Positions 35,399 through 50,205 of a stretch of 64,000 bases of DNA are shown here, in pieces. Position numbers and translations under genes: made by a program. Below the pieces are notes generated by a model. It saw nothing but the letters and a program-made list of their open reading frames with translations, did not search any database and was not told where the DNA came from. Origin of the DNA: Homoserinimonas sp. OAct 916. Its GTDB lineage: Bacteria; Actinomycetota; Actinomycetes; Actinomycetales; Microbacteriaceae. Every line of letters starts with the position of its first letter. The first letter of the stretch is position 1. Location: positions 62,001 to 126,000 of the forward strand of contig NZ_QJHB01000006.1 in NCBI RefSeq assembly GCF_003260275.1, given 5' to 3'.

Positions 35399-36162
35399 AT
35401 TCTCAGTCTCGAGTACTGGTCCACCACGACAAGAACGCTCTGATGACCGCGGTCGGTGATCTGTTCGTGGTGACAGCGAAAGAACTGCTGGCCGAACAGG
35501 AGTCGATGCACGTCGTGCTCACCGGCGGATCGGTCGGCATCGGCTGCCTTGCGGCCATCGGCGAGTCTGGGGACCGTGACAGTATCGACTGGGCGCGCGT
35601 GCACCTCTGGTGGGGTGATGAGCGGTGGCTGCCCGCCGGCGACGCAGAACGCAATGACCAACAGGCCCACGACGCGTTGCTGGCAAAGATTTCGATCCCA
35701 CCGGCGAATGTGCACCGATTTCCGGCGTCGGACGCTGGCATGGAGCTCGATGCGGCAGCGCAGGCCTACGAGGCGGATCTCGCTGGTTTTGGCGTCGAAG
35801 AGGGGTTGCCCAGATTCGACGTGACTTTTCTGGGGGTCGGACCCGACGCTCACATCGCTTCGCTGTTCCCCGACAAGGAGGAGATCCGAGTGACCGGGCG
35901 AAATGTGGTTCCGGTCAGGAACTCTCCCAAGCCGCCACCCGAGCGCCTCAGTCTCACGTTGCCGGCGATCAACTCCTCTGACCGCGTCTGGCTGGTGTTG
36001 GCGGGAGAAGACAAGGCGTCAGCACTGGGGCTCGCCCTGGCCGGCGCCAGCCCGAACGAGGTTCCGGTTGCCGGGGTTGCCGGGCGATTGCGAACCATGT
36101 TCTTCGTCGACGAGGCCGCCGCCGCAGAAGTACCGGCCGAGCTGATCGCGCCTGACTACTGA
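35395..36162 (+). CDS. pgl: 6-phosphogluconolactonase
   Basis: A 255-aa lactonase of the DevB/NagB fold hydrolysing 6-phosphogluconolactone. It has VVLTGGSVGIGCLAAI, then VHLWWGDERWLPAGDAERN and FDVTFLGVGPDAHIASLFP, the classic Pgl signature. ATG at 35395 overlaps the opcA stop. It is the last gene of the pentose phosphate run and is followed by a strong hairpin. 6-phosphogluconate dehydrogenase is not in the window. Confidence 0.96.
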   Translation: MNSQSRVLVHHDKNALMTAVGDLFVVTAKELLAEQESMHVVLTGGSVGIGCLAAIGESGDRDSIDWARVHLWWGDERWLPAGDAERNDQQAHDALLAKISIPPANVHRFPASDAGMELDAAAQAYEADLAGFGVEEGLPRFDVTFLGVGPDAHIASLFPDKEEIRVTGRNVVPVRNSPKPPPERLSLTLPAINSSDRVWLVLAGEDKASALGLALAGASPNEVPVAGVAGRLRTMFFVDEAAAAEVPAELIAPDY

Positions 36163-36187
36163 TCCGCGTTCTCTCGGTGCTCGCCTC

Positions 36188-36233
36188 GCGACCGCTTGCC
36201 CAACGGGGTAGCCCCTGCTGGGCAAGCGGTCGC
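36188..36233. terminator. strong bidirectional hairpin between pgl and rbpA
   Basis: A perfect 15-bp stem (GCGACCGCTTGCCCA with TGGGCAAGCGGTCGC) and a 16-base loop lie 25 bases after pgl. The loop itself contains GGGG...CCCC. It sits between convergent genes and probably ends transcription from both sides. Confidence 0.85.
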
Positions 36234-36354
36234 AGAAAAGCATTAGGCCGACTTTGCGGCGTAGACTCCCGCGGGTCGACGGATCCGACGAAGAGGGATC
36301 GCCTGGAAGCCCCCTCGGGGATAGCCCGGCGCGGTTGGGTCTGGTGCGGGAACC

Positions 36355-36717
36355 CTAGCTTGTGAGGGTCCCGCGACGCCGGCGGAGTTGCATGAGCGCA
36401 TCTTCCAGAAGGGTCTTTGCCTCGTCCTCGGTACGACGCTCTTTCACGTAGGCCAGGTGGGTCTTGTACGGTTCGACCTTCGCCTCAACCGGCGGGTTGG
36501 CCTGGTCGCGGCCGGCGGGCAGACCCGACGACGGTGAATCGATGATCTCGGGGATGTCTTCGTCTGCAACATTTGCAGCGAAGTAGCGCACTGTCTCATT
36601 CCCCAGTGCGTCCCAGTAGCAGACCTTGACCCGCTCGGCGTGGTAGCCGTGGTCCTGCTCCCCCATGGGGCCGGCACCGACCCTGGATCCACGAATTGCG
36701 CTGCCGCCTGTTGCCAT
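36355..36717 (-). CDS. rbpA: RNA polymerase-binding protein RbpA
   Basis: A 120-aa RbpA, an actinobacterial factor that binds RNA polymerase and the principal sigma factor and stabilises the open promoter complex. The family core is VKVCYWDALGNETVRYFAAN, preceded by the basic ATGGSAIRGSRVGAGPMGE core linker. The sigma-interacting C terminus runs from PYKTHLAYVKERRTEDEAKT into LLEDAL. It follows secG by three bases on the minus strand. The A-x-R linker and hydrophobic C-terminal helix that matter for function are present. Confidence 0.97.
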   Translation of the reverse strand: MATGGSAIRGSRVGAGPMGEQDHGYHAERVKVCYWDALGNETVRYFAANVADEDIPEIIDSPSSGLPAGRDQANPPVEAKVEPYKTHLAYVKERRTEDEAKTLLEDALMQLRRRRGTLTS

Positions 36718-36720
36718 TGT

Positions 36721-36972
36721 TTAAAGCCCCGATTCCAGTTTGGTGATGAGTCCGATAACGATCACGCTGGCCATCCAGATGATCCCGAGGATGACGGTGA
36801 TTCTATTGAGGTTGCGCTCGGCGACACCGGACGAGCCGAGGTTCGAGGTCACACCTCCGCCGAACATGTCGGAAAGGCCACCCCCACGACCCTTGTGCAG
36901 CAGAATCAGCAGCGTCAGCAAGAGGCTCGATATCGCGAGCACAACTATCATGACTACCTGGAGGATTTCCAC
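36721..36972 (-). CDS. secG: preprotein translocase subunit SecG
   Basis: An 83-aa SecG with two transmembrane helices (VVMIVLAISSLLLTLLILLH and RITVILGIIWMASVIVIGLI). The conserved cytosolic loop KGRGGGLSDMFGGG lies between them. It assists SecYE protein export. It sits between tpiA (103 bases upstream on the minus strand) and rbpA, the usual actinobacterial order. Confidence 0.97.
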   Translation of the reverse strand: MEILQVVMIVVLAISSLLLTLLILLHKGRGGGLSDMFGGGVTSNLGSSGVAERNLNRITVILGIIWMASVIVIGLITKLESGL

Positions 36973-37075
36973 AAAAGACCTTTCCTAAGCGACTGTCTGG
37001 TGATCTGTCGTTTGTTCACGACATGATGATGACCACGAATGATTATAACCCGTCCGCCGTCGACCGGCGGGCCGG

Positions 37076-37867
37076 TCAGCTTCCCACGTGCTTCTGGTAG
37101 CGCACAATACTGGCGAAAGCGGCCAGATCGAGGCTGGCACCGCCGACGAGGGCACCGTCGATGTTCGGCTCACGCATGTAGCCCGCGATATTGCTGGGGC
37201 TCACGGAACCGCCATACAGGATGCGCGTACGCGAGGACATCTCGTCGCCGCCGTGTTCCTGCAGTGTGTTTCGTAGGGCAACCGCCACCGATTCCGCTTG
37301 GTCAGCCGTTGCCGGCTGTCCCGAGCCGATCGCCCAGACCGGCTCGTACGCGACGACGATATCGGCCGACCCGGGCACTGAATCGAGCGCACGCTGCAGT
37401 TGGGCCACCGGAATCGCACTGGGACCGTGTACTTTGAGGTCTTCGGCTGATTCCCCGACGCAGATCACCGGCACCAGGCCGTGCCTGAGTGCCGCCTGCA
37501 CCTTGCGCGCGACCAGGGCATCGTCCTCGGCGTGCTGGGTGCGGCGCTCGGAGTGGCCGATGATCACGTAACGGCAGTCCAGTTTGGCCAGGAATGCGGC
37601 GGAGACCTCCCCGGTGTGCGCCCCCGACTCGTGTTCGGAGACGTCCTGCCCGCCGTAGGTCAGCGAAAGCTTGTCGGCAGCGATCAACGTCTGCACACTT
37701 CGCAGGTCGGTGAACGGCGGAAAGATCGCCGCCTCGACGGCATCGAAGTCATGCGCAGCGTCCTTCAGGCTCCACGCGAGCTTCTGCACGAACGCAATCG
37801 CCTGCAGGTGATCGAGGTTCATCTTCCAGTTGCCCGCGATCAGCGCGGTGCGCTTGTTCACAGCCAT
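37076..37867 (-). CDS. tpiA: triose-phosphate isomerase
   Basis: A 263-aa TIM-barrel enzyme interconverting dihydroxyacetone phosphate and glyceraldehyde-3-phosphate. The visible motifs are AGNWKMNLDHLQA (Lys), VIIGHSERR (catalytic His), VVAYEPVWAIGSG (catalytic Glu) and ILYGGSVSPSNI (phosphate loop). The start overlaps the pgk stop by ten bases. It is the third gene of gap-pgk-tpiA on the minus strand. Confidence 0.97.
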   Translation of the reverse strand: MAVNKRTALIAGNWKMNLDHLQAIAFVQKLAWSLKDAAHDFDAVEAAIFPPFTDLRSVQTLIAADKLSLTYGGQDVSEHESGAHTGEVSAAFLAKLDCRYVIIGHSERRTQHAEDDALVARKVQAALRHGLVPVICVGESAEDLKVHGPSAIPVAQLQRALDSVPGSADIVVAYEPVWAIGSGQPATADQAESVAVALRNTLQEHGGDEMSSRTRILYGGSVSPSNIAGYMREPNIDGALVGGASLDLAAFASIVRYQKHVGS

Positions 37868-39072
37868 CCGAGTGCCTCCAGACCCGGCAGGCGCTTGCCC
37901 TCGAGAAACTCCAGGCTGGCACCCCCGCCCGTCGAGATGTGACCGAACTGGTCATCTGAGAAGTTCAGGATTCGCACCGCCGCAGCGGAGTCGCCCCCGC
38001 CGACCACGGTAAGCCCGTCAACCTCGGTGAGAGCCTGCGCCACAGTTCGGGTTCCCTCCGCGAAAGCAGAGAACTCGAAAACACCCATCGGTCCGTTCCA
38101 GAAGACCGTGGCCGAAGAGCGGATCACCCGGGCGAAGCGCGCCGCACTGTCCGGGCCGATATCCAGCCCGATCCCAGCCGCGCCGAATTCACCCCCGGCC
38201 ATGTCTTCCGCCGGAAGTACCGCGTGGGCCGCATCCGGGGCGAATCCGTCAGCCACGACCACATCCGTGGGCAACACGACGTTCACACCGAGCGCGTCTG
38301 CGCGGGCGAGGTATCCTTTCACGACGTCGATCTGGTCGGCTTCGAGCAGGCTCGCACCGGTCTGGTAACCGAGGGCCGCCAAGAATGTGAACATCATGCC
38401 ACCCCCGATGACGATGTTGTTCACGCGCGGCAGCAGGTGATCGATGACGCCGAGCTTGTCAGAGACCTTCGAGCCGCCCAACACGACCGTGTACGGCGTG
38501 GCGGGCGACTGGGTGAGGCGCTCGAGAACCCCCAACTCGGTCTCGATGAGCGTGCCGGCGGCGCTCGGCAAGATGTGGCTGAGTTCGTAGACACTGGCCT
38601 GTTTGCGGTGCACCACACCGAAGCCGTCCTGAACGACGGCATCGGCCATGCCGGCGAGCTGGCCGGCGAACGCGCGCCGCTCCGTCTCGTCCTTGCTGGT
38701 CTCACCGGGATTGAACCTGAGGTTCTCCAACACCACGATCTCGCCATCGACGAGCGAGGCGACGCGGCTCGACGCCTCGTCCCCGACCGTTTCAGGTACG
38801 AAGCCGACTGTCTCGCCCAGTAACTCGCCCAGGCGCATGGCAACGGGCTCAAGACTGTACTTCGAGTCCTGCGCGCCCGCCGGTCGCCCGAGGTGGCTGA
38901 TCACGACCACGCGCGCCCCCTGGCGGATCAACGCCTTGAGCGTGGGGATCGAGGCGCGGATCCTCCCGTCATCCGTGATGGTGCCCTCATCGAGAGGCAC
39001 GTTCAGGTCACAACGGACGATTACCCTCTTACCGGTCAACGATCCCAGCGAATCGAGTGTGCGCAGTGTCAT
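37858..39072 (-). CDS. pgk: phosphoglycerate kinase
   Basis: A 404-aa glycolytic kinase producing ATP from 1,3-bisphosphoglycerate. It shows VIVRCDLNVPLDEG and VISHLGRPAG at the N-terminal substrate site, VVLGGSKVSDKLGVI, the hinge piece FWNGPMGVFE and the nucleotide-site GGGDSAAAV. It follows gap by ten bases. Length is standard for the family. Confidence 0.97.
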   Translation of the reverse strand: MTLRTLDSLGSLTGKRVIVRCDLNVPLDEGTITDDGRIRASIPTLKALIRQGARVVVISHLGRPAGAQDSKYSLEPVAMRLGELLGETVGFVPETVGDEASSRVASLVDGEIVVLENLRFNPGETSKDETERRAFAGQLAGMADAVVQDGFGVVHRKQASVYELSHILPSAAGTLIETELGVLERLTQSPATPYTVVLGGSKVSDKLGVIDHLLPRVNNIVIGGGMMFTFLAALGYQTGASLLEADQIDVVKGYLARADALGVNVVLPTDVVVADGFAPDAAHAVLPAEDMAGGEFGAAGIGLDIGPDSAARFARVIRSSATVFWNGPMGVFEFSAFAEGTRTVAQALTEVDGLTVVGGGDSAAAVRILNFSDDQFGHISTGGGASLEFLEGKRLPGLEALGWL

Positions 39073-39082
39073 CGACTTCCTC

Positions 39083-40841
<1,759 letters not shown>

Positions 40842-40942
40842 TGGGTACATCCTCCATGGTGTCAGGCCGGACTCAGCGCCGGCTCAGCGAATACGCAACA
40901 TCCTCAAGTCTATCCCCGTGTCTCGAGGCGACGGAGAATCAA

Positions 40943-41917
40943 TCAGTCCAACTCTGGCGGCAGGTTCGCATCGGTGCCAGGAACGCCCAATTCGACCGCG
41001 CGCTTGTCGGCGAGGGCGAGCAGGCGCCGGATTCGGCCTGCGACAGCGTCTTTGGTCATCGGCGGCTCGGCATGGTGCCCGAGCTCATCGAGGCTCGCGT
41101 CTCGGTGACTCAGCCGCAGTTCACCGGCGTAGCGAAGGTGTTTGGGTATCGAGTCGCCCAGGATCTCCATCGCTCGTTCCACACGGGCGCAGGCGGCGAC
41201 GGCGGCCTGCGCCGAACGTCGCAGGTTTGCGTCGTCGAAGTTGACCAGCCGGTTCGCTGTCGCACGAACTTCGCGGCGCTGTCGCAACTCGCGCCAGGTC
41301 TCGACCGCTTGGTGCGCGCCCATGCGCACCAACATGTCGGCGATCGCGTCACCGTCGCGAATGACGACTCGGTGAACGCCTCGAACCTCTCGTGCCTTGG
41401 CGGGAACGCCCATCCTGCCGGCAGCGCCGACGATGGCCATTGCAGACTCCGTGCCGGGGCAGACGATCTCCAACGCCGAGGAGCGCCCCGGGTCGGTCAG
41501 CGTGCCGGCCGCAAGAAACGCACCACGCCAGATGGCTGCCAGATCGTCGCGTGAACCGGTGGTCAACCTGTTGGGCAGGCCGCGCACCGGCCGTTTGCGC
41601 TGGTCGAGCAGGCCGGTCTGCCTGGCCAGGGTCTCGCCGCCTTCGATCACGCGGACCAGGTACTGCTCGGTGCGACGCAGACCTGACGCGGGAATGACGC
41701 TCACCTGGCTGGTCGCGCCGTAGAGTTCGGCGAGGTCACGGCGTACTCGCTGCACCAGTGCCCGGCTGTCGAGTTCGCTCTCGATCGCGATGCGGTTGGA
41801 GATCATGTGAAGTCCACCGGAGAACCGGAGGATCGTGGCCACTTCAGCCGCTCGTTGGGCGGTCTTTTTGACCCCGAGAGCGGTCAGTTCGTCTTTGACC
41901 TGCGCGGTGAGAGCCAA
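40943..41917 (-). CDS. whiA: DNA-binding developmental regulator WhiA (TTG start)
   Basis: A 324-aa WhiA with a degenerate LAGLIDADG-like N-terminal part ([20 protein letters not shown]) and a C-terminal helix-turn-helix ([20 protein letters not shown] followed by [20 protein letters not shown]). WhiA controls division and sporulation genes with WhiB in Streptomyces; its role in non-sporulators is less clear. The start is TTG at 41917, preceded by AAAAGGAATCACGA. It follows rapZ with a 78-bp gap where yvcK is often found in other actinobacteria. Confidence 0.95.
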   Translation of the reverse strand: MALTAQVKDELTALGVKKTAQRAAEVATILRFSGGLHMISNRIAIESELDSRALVQRVRRDLAELYGATSQVSVIPASGLRRTEQYLVRVIEGGETLARQTGLLDQRKRPVRGLPNRLTTGSRDDLAAIWRGAFLAAGTLTDPGRSSALEIVCPGTESAMAIVGAAGRMGVPAKAREVRGVHRVVIRDGDAIADMLVRMGAHQAVETWRELRQRREVRATANRLVNFDDANLRRSAQAAVAACARVERAMEILGDSIPKHLRYAGELRLSHRDASLDELGHHAEPPMTKDAVAGRIRRLLALADKRAVELGVPGTDANLPPELD

Positions 41918-41995
41918 TCGTGATTCCTTTTCTGGTGCTGATGCTGGTGATTCGTGGAGTTGGGAACTGCCCCGGGGAACCGTCGGCAGTCTCGG

Positions 41996-42871
41996 CTATT
42001 CGCGGCCAAGATCGCGATGTTTGACACTGACGACCGCACCGGGGAGCTCTCTGAGCAGTTCGCCGAGTTGGCCCGCGATCGCAACCGATCGATGCTTCCC
42101 ACCAGTGCACCCGATCGCAATGGTCACGTGCCGTTTGTTCTCTCGCTGGTAACCGGCGAAGACCGGTTTCAGAGCCTCGACATAGTTTGCCACGAATTCG
42201 GCTTCCCCGGGGAGTCCGAACACGAACTCGCGTACCGTTTCGTCCAAGCCGGTGTACGGCCTCAGCTCGGGAATCCAATAGGGGTTGGGCAGAAACCTGG
42301 CGTCCGCCACGTGGTCGACGTCGGTCGGCATCCCATATTTGAAGCCAAAACTCATCACGGTGACCTGAAGCCCGGCTGTGTCTTCAGCGGCGAAGGTCTC
42401 CCTGATCATGGTCGCCAACTGGTGAATGTTGAGGTCGGAGGTGTCGATGATCAGGTCACCCAGGGCCCGCACCTCGCTCATCAGGGTGCGTTCAATGGCA
42501 ATGCCGTCGAGGATGGTCCCATCGCCCTGCAGCGGGTGGGGGCGGCGCACCTGTTCGAAGCGGCGCACCAAGGTGTCGTCAGTGGCCTCGAGGAAGACAA
42601 CGCGCAACTGGGTACCGTCGCGGAGCGCATGGATGATGTCGCGCAGGTTGGAGAAGAAGTCCCGGCCACGCACATCGACGACCGCAGCAAGTTTCGGGAT
42701 TCGTGTTCCCGCCCTGGTTGCAAGCTCGACCAGATGTTTCAGCATCTGTGGCGGCAGATTGTCCACCACGTACCAGCCGATGTCTTCCAGGGAGTCGGCG
42801 ACGGTCGAACGACCGGCGCCGGACATTCCGGTGATGATGAGTACTTCCTGCGGTTCTTCGTCGCCTGTCAT
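41996..42871 (-). CDS. rapZ: RNase adapter protein RapZ
   Basis: A 291-aa P-loop protein with [20 protein letters not shown] (Walker A), [13 protein letters not shown] in the middle, and the C-terminal domain [20 protein letters not shown], then [15 protein letters not shown], which is nearly invariant in RapZ. In enterobacteria it steers RNase E to GlmZ RNA; in actinobacteria it is a nucleotide-binding protein with an unsettled role. It is located between uvrC and whiA, as usual. Confidence 0.95.
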   Translation of the reverse strand: MTGDEEPQEVLIITGMSGAGRSTVADSLEDIGWYVVDNLPPQMLKHLVELATRAGTRIPKLAAVVDVRGRDFFSNLRDIIHALRDGTQLRVVFLEATDDTLVRRFEQVRRPHPLQGDGTILDGIAIERTLMSEVRALGDLIIDTSDLNIHQLATMIRETFAAEDTAGLQVTVMSFGFKYGMPTDVDHVADARFLPNPYWIPELRPYTGLDETVREFVFGLPGEAEFVANYVEALKPVFAGYQRENKRHVTIAIGCTGGKHRSVAIAGQLGELLRELPGAVVSVKHRDLGRE

Positions 42872-42975
42872 GCTGGAATCGCCTCATCTTTTGCTCGGGT
42901 AGACACTGAACCCAGCCTACCGACTGCGGCAACCCACCAAGATCCGGACGAGGGCGTCTTCACCGGTGGCAGCGC

Positions 42976-44967
42976 TCACGGCGCCGGAGTGGCGGACAGG
43001 TGACGGTGGATGGTTTCGGCAAGGCTCGGCCCGATTCCCGGTACCTGGCCGATCTGATCGACTTCAGCCTGCTTCAACCGCGCGACCGAACCGAAGTGCT
43101 GCAACAGGGCCTTGACCCGCGCCGGCCCGACGCCCGGTATCTCACCGAGAACAGTGTTGATGTCGCGGCGTCGGCGGGAACGCTGAAAACTGATTGCAAA
43201 CCGGTGCGCCTCGTCGCGGATGCGCTGGATCAGGAACAGGGCGTCTGAGTTACGGGGAAGGATCACGGGGTACTCGGAGTCGGGCAACCAGATCTCCTCC
43301 AGTCGCTTGGCGATTCCGCACAGTGCGATGTCGGTGATGCCGGCCTCGCGCAGGGCGCGCGCCGCGGCCTGGACCTGCGGTTGGCCACCGTCGACGATCA
43401 GCAGGTTGGGCCGATAGGAGAACCGGCCCGGAGCCACAGGGACCACCGCGGTCTCGATCACGGTCGTTCCGTCTCCGCCGGTCACGACCATGTCGCCGGC
43501 CTCGCCGGTTCCACCAGGTTTGCCGGTTCCGTTCTCGATGCCGGCGACGCCGGGAGCCTGTTCGTCCGTGGTGAGATACGCCACCCGGCGGCTGATCACC
43601 TGGTGGATTGAATCGGTGTCATCCGTGGATTCTGGAATGTTGAACCGGCGGTAGTGGTCCTTGCGCGGCAGGCCGTCTTCGAAGACCACCATGGAGGCCA
43701 CGATGTTAGTTCCTGACAGGTGCGAAACGTCGAAACACTCCATCCGCAGTGGGGCCTGGGCCAGACCGAGCGCCTCCTGGATGTCGCTCAAAGCCTGGCT
43801 GCGTGCCACGAAATCGGCGGTACGCCGGGTCTTGTACAACATGAAGGCATTCGCCGCGTTCGCTCGCACCGTCTGCGCAAGTGCGGCCGTGTCGCCTCTT
43901 TGCGGCACCCGCAGCCGAACTCGTCGGCCCTCCTTGCCCGAATCGAGGGAACGGCGTTCGCCCAGCCACGTCTCCAATTCCTTCTGGTCCGCCGGCAGTA
44001 CCGGCACCAGGACCTCCCGGGGTGGCACCAGCTGCTGGTACGCGTTCTGGAGCGCGGTCTCGATGAGCTCGGACTGGTCGATGTCCAGTTCCTTGTCGAC
44101 CACCCAGCTGCGCACCCCGCGGATGCGTCCACCACGGACGATGAACAACTGCACGGCGGCGGCGAGCTCGTCGTCGACGATCCCGAAAACATCGGCGTCG
44201 ACCGAGTCGGCCAACACGATTGCGGTCTTCTCCATGACGGCGGTCAGGGCCTGGATGTTGTCGCGGTGTCGAGCAGCGGCCTCATAGTCTTGCGCCTCCG
44301 CCGCCTGGTTCATCTTCGCGGTCAGGCCCTGAATGAAGCGTGTGTCGTTGCCCGACATGAAGGAGACGAAGTCGTCGACGACCTGGCGGTGTTCAGCGAT
44401 CGTCACCCGGCCCACGCACGGAGCGACACAGCGGCCGATGTCGGCCAGCAGGCAGGGCCGGCCAGTCTGCTGGGCGCGCTTGAACACCCCATCGGTGCAA
44501 CTGCGCATCGGGAAGACCTTCAACATCAGGTCGAGAGTCTCTCGGATGGCCCACACCTTGGTGTACGGCCCGAAGTAACGGGCGCCGGGAATGTTGTGGT
44601 TTCGCGTGATCAAAACACGCGGCACCTCGTCGGCAACCGTGACCGCCAGGTACGGATAGGTCTTGTCGTCGCGGAACTTCACATTGAAGGGAGGGTCGAA
44701 CTCCTTGATCCAGCTGAACTCCAGTTGCAGGGCCTCGTACTCGTTGCCGACGACCGTCCATTCCACACTGGTCGCGGTCGTCACCATGCGCCGGGTGCGC
44801 TCGTGCAGGCTCGGCAACGGGGCGAAGTAGTTGCTCAGCCGGGCTCGGAGGTTCTTGGCCTTTCCGACGTAGAGCACTCGCCGGGTCGCATCCCGAAAGC
44901 GATAGACCCCGGGCGCGGTCGGAACCTCCCCCGGCTTCGGCCGGTACCCCACAGTGTCGGTGCTCAT
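42976..44967 (-). CDS. uvrC: excinuclease ABC subunit C
   Basis: A 663-aa nucleotide-excision nuclease. GIY-YIG domain [20 protein letters not shown] is at about residues 18-37, followed by Cys motif [17 protein letters not shown], a UVR motif, then an RNase H-like C-terminal endonuclease with [20 protein letters not shown] and the helix-hairpin-helix pair at the end ([20 protein letters not shown]). A Gly/Thr-rich insert ([17 protein letters not shown]) sits before [14 protein letters not shown], as in many actinobacteria. The ATG at 44967 lies inside a tandem repeat and has no clear Shine-Dalgarno site. Confidence 0.96.
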   Translation of the reverse strand: MSTDTVGYRPKPGEVPTAPGVYRFRDATRRVLYVGKAKNLRARLSNYFAPLPSLHERTRRMVTTATSVEWTVVGNEYEALQLEFSWIKEFDPPFNVKFRDDKTYPYLAVTVADEVPRVLITRNHNIPGARYFGPYTKVWAIRETLDLMLKVFPMRSCTDGVFKRAQQTGRPCLLADIGRCVAPCVGRVTIAEHRQVVDDFVSFMSGNDTRFIQGLTAKMNQAAEAQDYEAAARHRDNIQALTAVMEKTAIVLADSVDADVFGIVDDELAAAVQLFIVRGGRIRGVRSWVVDKELDIDQSELIETALQNAYQQLVPPREVLVPVLPADQKELETWLGERRSLDSGKEGRRVRLRVPQRGDTAALAQTVRANAANAFMLYKTRRTADFVARSQALSDIQEALGLAQAPLRMECFDVSHLSGTNIVASMVVFEDGLPRKDHYRRFNIPESTDDTDSIHQVISRRVAYLTTDEQAPGVAGIENGTGKPGGTGEAGDMVVTGGDGTTVIETAVVPVAPGRFSYRPNLLIVDGGQPQVQAAARALREAGITDIALCGIAKRLEEIWLPDSEYPVILPRNSDALFLIQRIRDEAHRFAISFQRSRRRRDINTVLGEIPGVGPARVKALLQHFGSVARLKQAEVDQIGQVPGIGPSLAETIHRHLSATPAP

Positions 44968-45051
44968 CGGTACGTGCTCATCAGTCGGTGTTCATCAGTC
45001 CGTCGTGATCGGTCGGTGGTGCAGGCGGTGGTGATCAGGCGGCGGTGATCA
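44956..45051. repeat. seven degenerate 13-14-bp repeats covering the uvrC start
   Basis: The units begin at 44956, 44970, 44984, 44998, 45012, 45025 and 45038. The first three read GTCGGTGCTCATCG-like, and each carries a CAT (ATG on the minus strand). Hence the uvrC start region ATGAGCACCGAC has two near copies just upstream. The farther copies are more diverged (GTGATCA endings). Confidence 0.8.
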
Positions 45052-45106
45052 CAGCGCATCCATCGGTCATAACCCCCGGGCGGGAGCCCCGGGCCGCCCC
45101 ATCAGG

Positions 45107-47971
<2,865 letters not shown>

Positions 47972-48075
47972 CAGTCGAGTCTATGCAATCCGGGTGACGG
48001 TGAAGGCACGCGGGTGCACGCTGTGAGAGAACATGAGTTCGATCGTCGCCGGTCTCGTGTGCCAGGCAGCCTCGA

Positions 48076-50142
48076 TCATTTCACATGCCCCGCAGCGAAC
48101 ATCTGGCGAAGGTCGCGCTTGAGCTCGGAAAGTTCGTCGCGCAGGCGGGCAGCCAGTTCGAACTTCAGTTCACCGGCCGCCGCAAGCATCTGCTCGTTCA
48201 GATCGGTGATGATCGCCTCCAACTCGGTCGCGCCCTCGGCGGCGACACCGACGCGCCGTGGCGCGGGGGACGCACCCCGCTTGCCCTTCGCCACACTGCC
48301 GATGAGTTCGGCCGTGTCGGCCTCCTCCCGTGCGAGCACCTCGGTGATGTCGGCGATCCGCTTGCGCAACGGCGTCGGATCGATTCCGTGAAGCTCGTTG
48401 TACTCGACCTGCTTCTCGCGACGCCTGGTGGTCTCATCGATCGCCTGTGCCATCGACCGGGTCATGACATCGGCATACATGTGCACCTCGCCGGAGACGT
48501 TTCGGGCGGCGCGGCCGATTGTCTGGATGAGCGACGTGGCCGACCGCAGGAATCCCTCCTTGTCGGCGTCGAGAATCGCCACCAGCGAGACCTCGGGCAG
48601 GTCGAGCCCCTCTCGAAGCAGGTTGATGCCGACCAGCACGTCGTAGACCCCAGCGCGAAGCTCTGTCAGCAGTTCCACGCGGCGCAGGGTGTCGACGTCG
48701 GAGTGCAGGTACCGCACCCGCACGCCCGCCTCGGAGAGGAAATCAGTGAGCTCCTCGGCCATCTTCTTGGTGAGCGTGGTGACCAGAACGCGTTCGTCGC
48801 GCGCCACCCGCAGGCGGATCTCCTCGAGCAGGTCGTCGATCTGGCCCTTCGAGGGCTTGACGATGACGGCAGGGTCGACCAGGCCGGTGGGGCGAATGAT
48901 CTGCTCCACCACGCCGTCTGCGATGCCCATCTCGTACTTTCCGGGGGTCGCGGATAGGTAGACGGTCTGGCCGACGCGGTTCTTGAACTCGTCCCATTTG
49001 AGCGGTCGGTTGTCCAACGCACTCGGCAATCGGAAACCGTGCTCGACGAGGGTGCGCTTGCGTGAAGAGTCACCCTCGTACATGGCGCCGATCTGCGGCA
49101 CGGTTACGTGGGACTCGTCGATGACCATCAGGAAGTCATCGGGAAAATAGTCGAGCAGGCAGTGCGGCGGCTCTCCCTGCTTGCGGCCGTCGATGTGCCG
49201 CGAATAGTTCTCGATGCCGGAACAGAATCCGATCTGCTCCATCATCTCGAGGTCGAACGCGGTGCGCATCCGCAACCGTTGCGCCTCGAGCAGCTTGCCC
49301 TGCCGCTCCAACTCTCCCAGCCGTTCGGTGAGCTCCTCCTGGATGGTGCCGATGGCGCGGCGCATCGCTACGTCACTGGCGACATAGTGGGAGCCCGGAA
49401 ACACCGATACGGCGTCCAGGGTCTTGACGATGTCGCCGGTGAGCGGGTGCAGGCTGTACAGCGCCTCGATCTCGTCGCCGAACATCTCGATGCGAATCGC
49501 CAACTCCTCGTACATCGGAATGATCTCGATCGTGTCGCCGCGCACACGGAAGTTGCCGCGAGAGAAGTCGATGTCGTTGCGGTTGTACTGCATCGAGACG
49601 AATTTACGGATGAGTGCGTCCCGGTCGATGCGCATGCCCACCTGCAGTGCGAGCATCGCGTCAAGGTACTCCTCGGAACTGCCCAACCCGTAGATGCACG
49701 AAACGGTGGAGACGACGATCACGTCTCGCCGGCTGAGCAGAGAGTTCGTGGTGGAGTGCCGAAGTCGCTCCACCTCGGTGTTGATCGACGAGTCCTTCTC
49801 GATGAAGGTGTCGGTCTGTGGCACGTACGCCTCGGGCTGGTAGTAGTCGTAGTAGGAGACAAAGTACTCGACCGCGTTGTTCGGCATCAGCTCGCGAAAC
49901 TCGGTGGCCAGTTGGGCCGCCAGCGTCTTGTTGTGGGCGAGCACCAGGGTCGGGCGCTGCACGGCCTCGATCAACCAGGCGGTGGTGGCCGACTTGCCGG
50001 TGCCCGTGGCGCCAAGCAGAACGATGTCGGTCTCGCCGGCGTTGAGGCGATGGGTGAGCTCGGCGATCGCCTGCGGCTGGTCCCCGCTCGGAGTGTATTC
50101 GCTGATGACTTCGAACGGGCGAACTGAGCGGGTGGGTTGCAT
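48076..50142 (-). CDS. uvrB: excinuclease ABC subunit B
   Basis: A 688-aa DNA helicase-like protein that verifies damage with UvrA and recruits UvrC. Walker A is [18 protein letters not shown], the beta-hairpin region [20 protein letters not shown] follows. DEXX-like [11 protein letters not shown] is near residue 340, and motif [11 protein letters not shown] is present with a C-terminal UVR motif ([20 protein letters not shown]). ATG at 50142 is chosen over one ten codons upstream, giving the family N terminus [16 protein letters not shown]. Confidence 0.97.
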   Translation of the reverse strand: MQPTRSVRPFEVISEYTPSGDQPQAIAELTHRLNAGETDIVLLGATGTGKSATTAWLIEAVQRPTLVLAHNKTLAAQLATEFRELMPNNAVEYFVSYYDYYQPEAYVPQTDTFIEKDSSINTEVERLRHSTTNSLLSRRDVIVVSTVSCIYGLGSSEEYLDAMLALQVGMRIDRDALIRKFVSMQYNRNDIDFSRGNFRVRGDTIEIIPMYEELAIRIEMFGDEIEALYSLHPLTGDIVKTLDAVSVFPGSHYVASDVAMRRAIGTIQEELTERLGELERQGKLLEAQRLRMRTAFDLEMMEQIGFCSGIENYSRHIDGRKQGEPPHCLLDYFPDDFLMVIDESHVTVPQIGAMYEGDSSRKRTLVEHGFRLPSALDNRPLKWDEFKNRVGQTVYLSATPGKYEMGIADGVVEQIIRPTGLVDPAVIVKPSKGQIDDLLEEIRLRVARDERVLVTTLTKKMAEELTDFLSEAGVRVRYLHSDVDTLRRVELLTELRAGVYDVLVGINLLREGLDLPEVSLVAILDADKEGFLRSATSLIQTIGRAARNVSGEVHMYADVMTRSMAQAIDETTRRREKQVEYNELHGIDPTPLRKRIADITEVLAREEADTAELIGSVAKGKRGASPAPRRVGVAAEGATELEAIITDLNEQMLAAAGELKFELAARLRDELSELKRDLRQMFAAGHVK

Positions 50143-50205
50143 GGCAACAAGTCTAGGCACCACCGGTGACACTGGGCTGTGGCCTGGCCTCGCCTGCGGT
50201 TTTGC

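Noticed and set aside
36234-36354. Possible small RNA between the pgl/rbpA hairpin and the rbpA stop
   Set aside because: There are G/C-rich self-complementary bits, but no known RNA family pattern, promoter or separate terminator could be made out.
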